Shown here: positions 23,283 through 26,773 of the stretch, in pieces
How the letters are laid out: every line of letters begins with the position of its first letter
How positions within the stretch are numbered: position 1 is the first letter of the stretch
Source: a virus
Strand: one strand, 5' to 3'
Virus record (IMG/VR): IMGVR_UViG_3300036800_000532
Location: 1 to 26,773 of that record
DNA length: 26,773 nt
The notes under the pieces: model-generated
Databases searched by the model: none
What the model was told of the DNA's origin: nothing
Seen by the model: only the letters and a program-made list of their open reading frames with translations
Made by a program: the position numbers and the translations under genes

Positions 23283-25735
23283 TGTCTGACACCACTTGGG
23301 ATGATCAGACTACATGGGATAGCGGCGAAGCCTATGACGGGTACGGGGCTATCTACGGGATACCGGCATATCTCACCGGCACGTTCTTTCCGCCGAACAG
23401 TACGTCTGACCACTGGGCACAAGCAGACTTCAATACTGAGTTCGCTGATATGGCAGCTGTCGGGATCACAACAGTAATCCTGCAACTGTCGCTCTCTGAG
23501 GACTTCAACTCTGCTGAGTACCCAGCGCCATGGCCGAGCACGAACCCGGTCAACTCTGTGGCTCCCCCAGCTTCCCCGGCTCTCGCTGATGCAGGCTCTG
23601 GGACGCTGGCCCCAGGGACGTACGGCTATCGCATCACTGAGGCCAACACCACAGCTGGCGAGACGACCCCATCGCCAGAGACGACGATCACGCTTGCGTC
23701 TCTAGCAGCCCCAGCTGCCCCCACAGTGACCCCAACTGGGACCGCTGGCACTACTACGTGGCAGTACAAGATCACAGCGCTTAGCGCCTATGGGGAGACC
23801 ACAGGGAGCAGCGCCGGTCAGACAACTACTGGTAACGCCACGCTCAGCATCACTAATTACAACCTGGTCACGTGGACTGCTGTCACTGGGGCCACTAGCT
23901 ACAACGTCTATCGCTACAACGGCACAGCGTATGTCTACATCGCCAACGTCTCTGGCGGTACAGCGATGGGCGACACCGGGCTAACGCCAACCACTACGCA
24001 CCCGCCCACGAGCAACACCACAGCACCAACATCGGTGACTGTCACCGGCGTTCTGTCGAGCCCATCGAACCATCTCCGGGTCTATGGACGCACTACCGGT
24101 GGGGAGCTATTCGAGCACGCATTAGCAGCTGGCGTTCTGTCATGGACTGACACTGGGAGCACGACCCCAGCTGGGGCATTGCCAACAACGAATACAGCAT
24201 TCCCTCCGTATTCGATGACCAACAACTACACGGCGATAATGCTTGGCTCTGCCAACACGTATGGCTGCCAAGTATGGCTTGGGCTCGCCAATGTCTCAGC
24301 GTGGTTTAACCATGCCACTGACTCTGATGGTGGTGCTGCTTGGTTCACTGCCCAGCTGCCTGTCTTTGAGCAGGTCGCTACAGAGCTATACGCACTGTAC
24401 GGAACGAATCCGGCGTTCGTCGGTTGGTATATCCCGTTTGAGATTGGGTCGTACGTTCTCAGTTTCTCTGCGGCGCAGACCCCGATGCGTAACTTCTTCT
24501 CAGCGCTCATCAACTATTTGCATACGAAATTCCCAGGGCTGCCAGTCATGGTCTCACCCACCCCACTGGGCTACGGCGGCGTCGGCCCACTAGCGCCAGC
24601 TACATGGGCTTCAGGGCTGCTCAACGTCATTCCTGGCGTTGACGTAATCAACTCTCAAGACGTCGCAGGGACATTGGACCTGCCGACAGCCCTGACCTAT
24701 ATAACAGCGCTCAACACTGCCATAGCAACGATGTCTGGTACGAAGCCAGCGCAGTGGTCGAACCCTGACATGTTCGATAACACCACGGGCACGACGATGG
24801 CCCCAGCGAAGTTGCAATCGCATCTGATTGCTGAAGCGCCATATGTAGCGAAGTTCACCGGCTTCTCCTTCTGGTCGCAGATGGGTCCGCACGATCTAGC
24901 AACGAGTTACTACTACGACAGCTACAGAGATTATCTGCTAGGCCCCAACAATTGGGTCTTTTCCTATAACGGGTTGACGTTCGGTGTCGGCACCAACATA
25001 GAAGTCTCAGCGATAGCTGGTCTTGGTGACGTAGCAGCAGTACGCAACAGCGACCAGGTACGCCCCAACGCTTACGGCATGGTCGGTGGTTACGACTATC
25101 TCGGGGTGCGCTCCATTGTTATGACGCTGGAAGTGACGCCAGATAGCTCAGGGTCACTATCGCTGGCGCTCGACGAAGTTAAAGAGGCGTTCGCCCCAAC
25201 AACTGACCCGGCGAACATCAAGCCGTTTCTTTTCAAGCTGCCAGGTCAAGATAGACGACTCATCAACGCCAGAGCACGCAAGCTCTCAGCGCCCATTGAC
25301 TTGGGATATACCGGTGGGATTGCGATAGTCAACGTCCAGCTAGATGCTATCGACCCTCGCATATACGAGTCGGTGCAGTCGTTTACCAATATCCTGTGTA
25401 CCGGTGGGACAGCCACCGTCGTTAACGCCGGGAATTGCCCGACGCTGCCAGTAGCTGCCATTGCTGGCCCATGTGGCGGGCCGACGATAACGAATAACAA
25501 CACTGGTCAGTCAATCTCGCTTACAGCTGGCGCTGGGTTCGGGCAGGTGTTCGTCGTTGACTTCGATGCTCACACCGTCGAATACCAGGGCACGAGCATG
25601 TACTCATTGCTGACTCCAGGTAATCAGTTCTGGAGCTTGGCACCTGGGGCAACACAAGTTGCGTTCTCCACTATCGGGGCTATCCCACCAGTGACGTGGG
25701 GTCTGACGCTGACGTGGCGAAGTGCTTGGTACTAA
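23282..25735 (+). CDS. Distal tail protein fused to a glycosidase-like domain
   Basis: An 817-residue protein. Residues about 25-80 and 308-545 look like the two halves of a TIM-barrel of the DUF4434 glycosidase-like kind: DMAAVGITTVILQ near the start, then CQVWLGLANV, GWYIPFEIG with a candidate catalytic E387, and LPVMVSPTPLGYGG. Between them lie two or three Ig/fibronectin-like domains (about 92-300). From about 560 (FSYNGLTFGVGTNIEVSAI) to the end it matches distal tail (Dit) proteins. Dit forms the ring at the tail tip. The extra domains probably bind or cut cell-surface polysaccharide. The domain boundaries are estimates; the Dit part is well supported by its place after the tape measure. 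Confidence 0.8.
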   Translation: MSDTTWDDQTTWDSGEAYDGYGAIYGIPAYLTGTFFPPNSTSDHWAQADFNTEFADMAAVGITTVILQLSLSEDFNSAEYPAPWPSTNPVNSVAPPASPALADAGSGTLAPGTYGYRITEANTTAGETTPSPETTITLASLAAPAAPTVTPTGTAGTTTWQYKITALSAYGETTGSSAGQTTTGNATLSITNYNLVTWTAVTGATSYNVYRYNGTAYVYIANVSGGTAMGDTGLTPTTTHPPTSNTTAPTSVTVTGVLSSPSNHLRVYGRTTGGELFEHALAAGVLSWTDTGSTTPAGALPTTNTAFPPYSMTNNYTAIMLGSANTYGCQVWLGLANVSAWFNHATDSDGGAAWFTAQLPVFEQVATELYALYGTNPAFVGWYIPFEIGSYVLSFSAAQTPMRNFFSALINYLHTKFPGLPVMVSPTPLGYGGVGPLAPATWASGLLNVIPGVDVINSQDVAGTLDLPTALTYITALNTAIATMSGTKPAQWSNPDMFDNTTGTTMAPAKLQSHLIAEAPYVAKFTGFSFWSQMGPHDLATSYYYDSYRDYLLGPNNWVFSYNGLTFGVGTNIEVSAIAGLGDVAAVRNSDQVRPNAYGMVGGYDYLGVRSIVMTLEVTPDSSGSLSLALDEVKEAFAPTTDPANIKPFLFKLPGQDRRLINARARKLSAPIDLGYTGGIAIVNVQLDAIDPRIYESVQSFTNILCTGGTATVVNAGNCPTLPVAAIAGPCGGPTITNNNTGQSISLTAGAGFGQVFVVDFDAHTVEYQGTSMYSLLTPGNQFWSLAPGATQVAFSTIGAIPPVTWGLTLTWRSAWY

Positions 25736-26773
25736 ATGGCAGCGTTCACCTATCCATTCTGTGATTTAGTTACCAACAAGTATCTGGGGCAGGTGCCACT
25801 TGCTGGGGTCAGCTTCTCTAGCCAACTCAATTCTGCTGGGTCGTTCTCAGCGAAGCTGAAGCTGTCTGATCCCATCGTGCAAAAGACTTTGCAAGGGGTC
25901 GCTGTCGCTGACGACTTGTTGCCAACCGGGCGTACGGCCATCTACGTCGATATGGACGGCACGCTCGTATGGGGCGGCATTTTGTGGACGACTTCTTACG
26001 ACTCCCCGTCCCAGACGGTCACGCTCGGCGCAGTGGAGTTCTGGAGCTACTTTGCTCAGAGAGTCATCAGCTGGAACACCGCCTTCTATTACAACGAGGA
26101 TCAGTTCTCCATCGTCGAGGATTTGATAAACACCTGCCAGGCTCGCCAGCCTGGCGGGAGCATCGGGGTCACGGTTCCCACTTCTACGTGCGGGGCCACG
26201 TTCACGATCAACTGGGACCCCAGCCAGCTTGTCTCTGTCGCCCAGGCGGTACAGACGATGGCGACCCAAGCAGGAAGTTTGGGCTTCGACTACGGCATTG
26301 ATGTTGCGTACTCAGCTGGGCTGCCCACCAAGTCTCTTACACTCAGCTACCCGAGACGAGGGCGGCTAGCAGGGACCACTTCGCTGACGCTCGACGTTGG
26401 CGAGAGCAGATGTCTTGGCTATGTCTGGCCGATTGATTCGACGCAGCAAGACATAACGGTCTGGGGCATCGGCGCTGGGTCCGGCCCTGGCTCATCGCTG
26501 CGAGCAGCACAGATGTTCCAGCCGCTCATTACTGATGGCTACCCCATGCTGGAAGGGACGCTTCAGCGCTCCGACATCATCAACCAAACAACGCTGAAAG
26601 GGGTCACGAGAACCTATCTGGCTGCTCGTGCCTACCCGGTGGCTCTGCCAGTCATCACGGTGAGTCTTGATTCGCCGGTCACTGACTTCTCGCAGATGAT
26701 GATGGGCGACGACATACGAGTTGTTATCCCGCCCGACCCGTTCTTTCTTAACGGCTGTTGCCGGACGGGCTGA
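25736..26773 (+). CDS. Tail hub (Tal-like) minor tail protein, N-terminal part
   Basis: A 345-residue frame whose ATG follows the preceding stop directly. It begins MAAFTYPFCDLVTNKYLGQV and continues with the beta-rich hub pattern (VDMDGTLVWGGILW, VEFWSYFAQRVI, LTLDVGESRCLGYVWP). Proteins of this type form the tail-tip hub beneath the Dit ring. The frame stops at the end of the window in NGCCRTG, but the next frame reads LLPDGL after the same Asn-Gly, so the real protein may continue after a one-base shift. Proteins of this type are often longer than this. Confidence 0.72.
   Translation: MAAFTYPFCDLVTNKYLGQVPLAGVSFSSQLNSAGSFSAKLKLSDPIVQKTLQGVAVADDLLPTGRTAIYVDMDGTLVWGGILWTTSYDSPSQTVTLGAVEFWSYFAQRVISWNTAFYYNEDQFSIVEDLINTCQARQPGGSIGVTVPTSTCGATFTINWDPSQLVSVAQAVQTMATQAGSLGFDYGIDVAYSAGLPTKSLTLSYPRRGRLAGTTSLTLDVGESRCLGYVWPIDSTQQDITVWGIGAGSGPGSSLRAAQMFQPLITDGYPMLEGTLQRSDIINQTTLKGVTRTYLAARAYPVALPVITVSLDSPVTDFSQMMMGDDIRVVIPPDPFFLNGCCRTG

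Overview
This window looks like part of the genome of a long-tailed (siphovirus) phage or prophage of an actinobacterium. The actinobacterial link rests mainly on a WhiB-family regulator at 2550-2948, a protein class confined to Actinobacteria and their phages. The virion genes follow the usual HK97-type order. No integrase, lysis gene or replication gene is visible, so lifestyle and host cannot be settled from this stretch.

Layout: (1) 1-927 codes for a membrane protein of unknown role. (2) 934-2948 is a divergent regulatory block: a sigma-factor-like gene plus a small gene on the minus strand, and a basic protein plus the WhiB-like gene on the plus strand. They share an 82-bp intergenic region with a 12-bp inverted repeat placed identically in front of both start codons. 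(3) 2949-3450 is rich in stem-loops and holds one uncertain minus-strand ORF. (4) 3469-5122 is the most interesting part: a Mom-like DNA-modification gene and a PP-loop (PAPS-reductase-like) gene, each followed by a tRNA-like RNA. The two RNAs share a perfect acceptor stem, U73, and an ACC triplet at the anticodon position, which are glycine-tRNA identity features. They lack U33 and U8. They differ by two compensatory base-pair changes in the T-stem. I infer that they may be non-translating glycyl-tRNA adaptors serving the Mom-like enzyme. (5) 5131-6027 is a minus-strand DUF2971 gene. (6) 6277-8187 is a GC-rich beta-helix tailspike-like gene with no clear start. (7) 8267-9295 holds an HNH endonuclease, a broken zinc-ribbon gene and a small minus-strand gene.

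(8) 9315-26773 is the packaging, head and tail operon: terminase small and large subunits, a small barrel-like protein, portal, prohead protease, major capsid, small basic protein, Ig-like protein, head-tail connector, tail terminator-like protein, tail tube, tail assembly chaperones joined by a -1 frameshift at CCCTTTG, a gp10-like protein, tape measure, a distal tail protein fused to a glycosidase-like domain, and the start of the tail hub. Several of these genes overlap by 1-17 bases, so translational coupling is widespread.

Points outside the standard plan are the tRNA-like pair, a tape-measure-like segment inside the prohead protease, a leader mini-ORF/hairpin repeated before the capsid and tape measure genes, and reading frames broken at G runs in accessory genes. 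The broken frames could be real decay or sequence errors.
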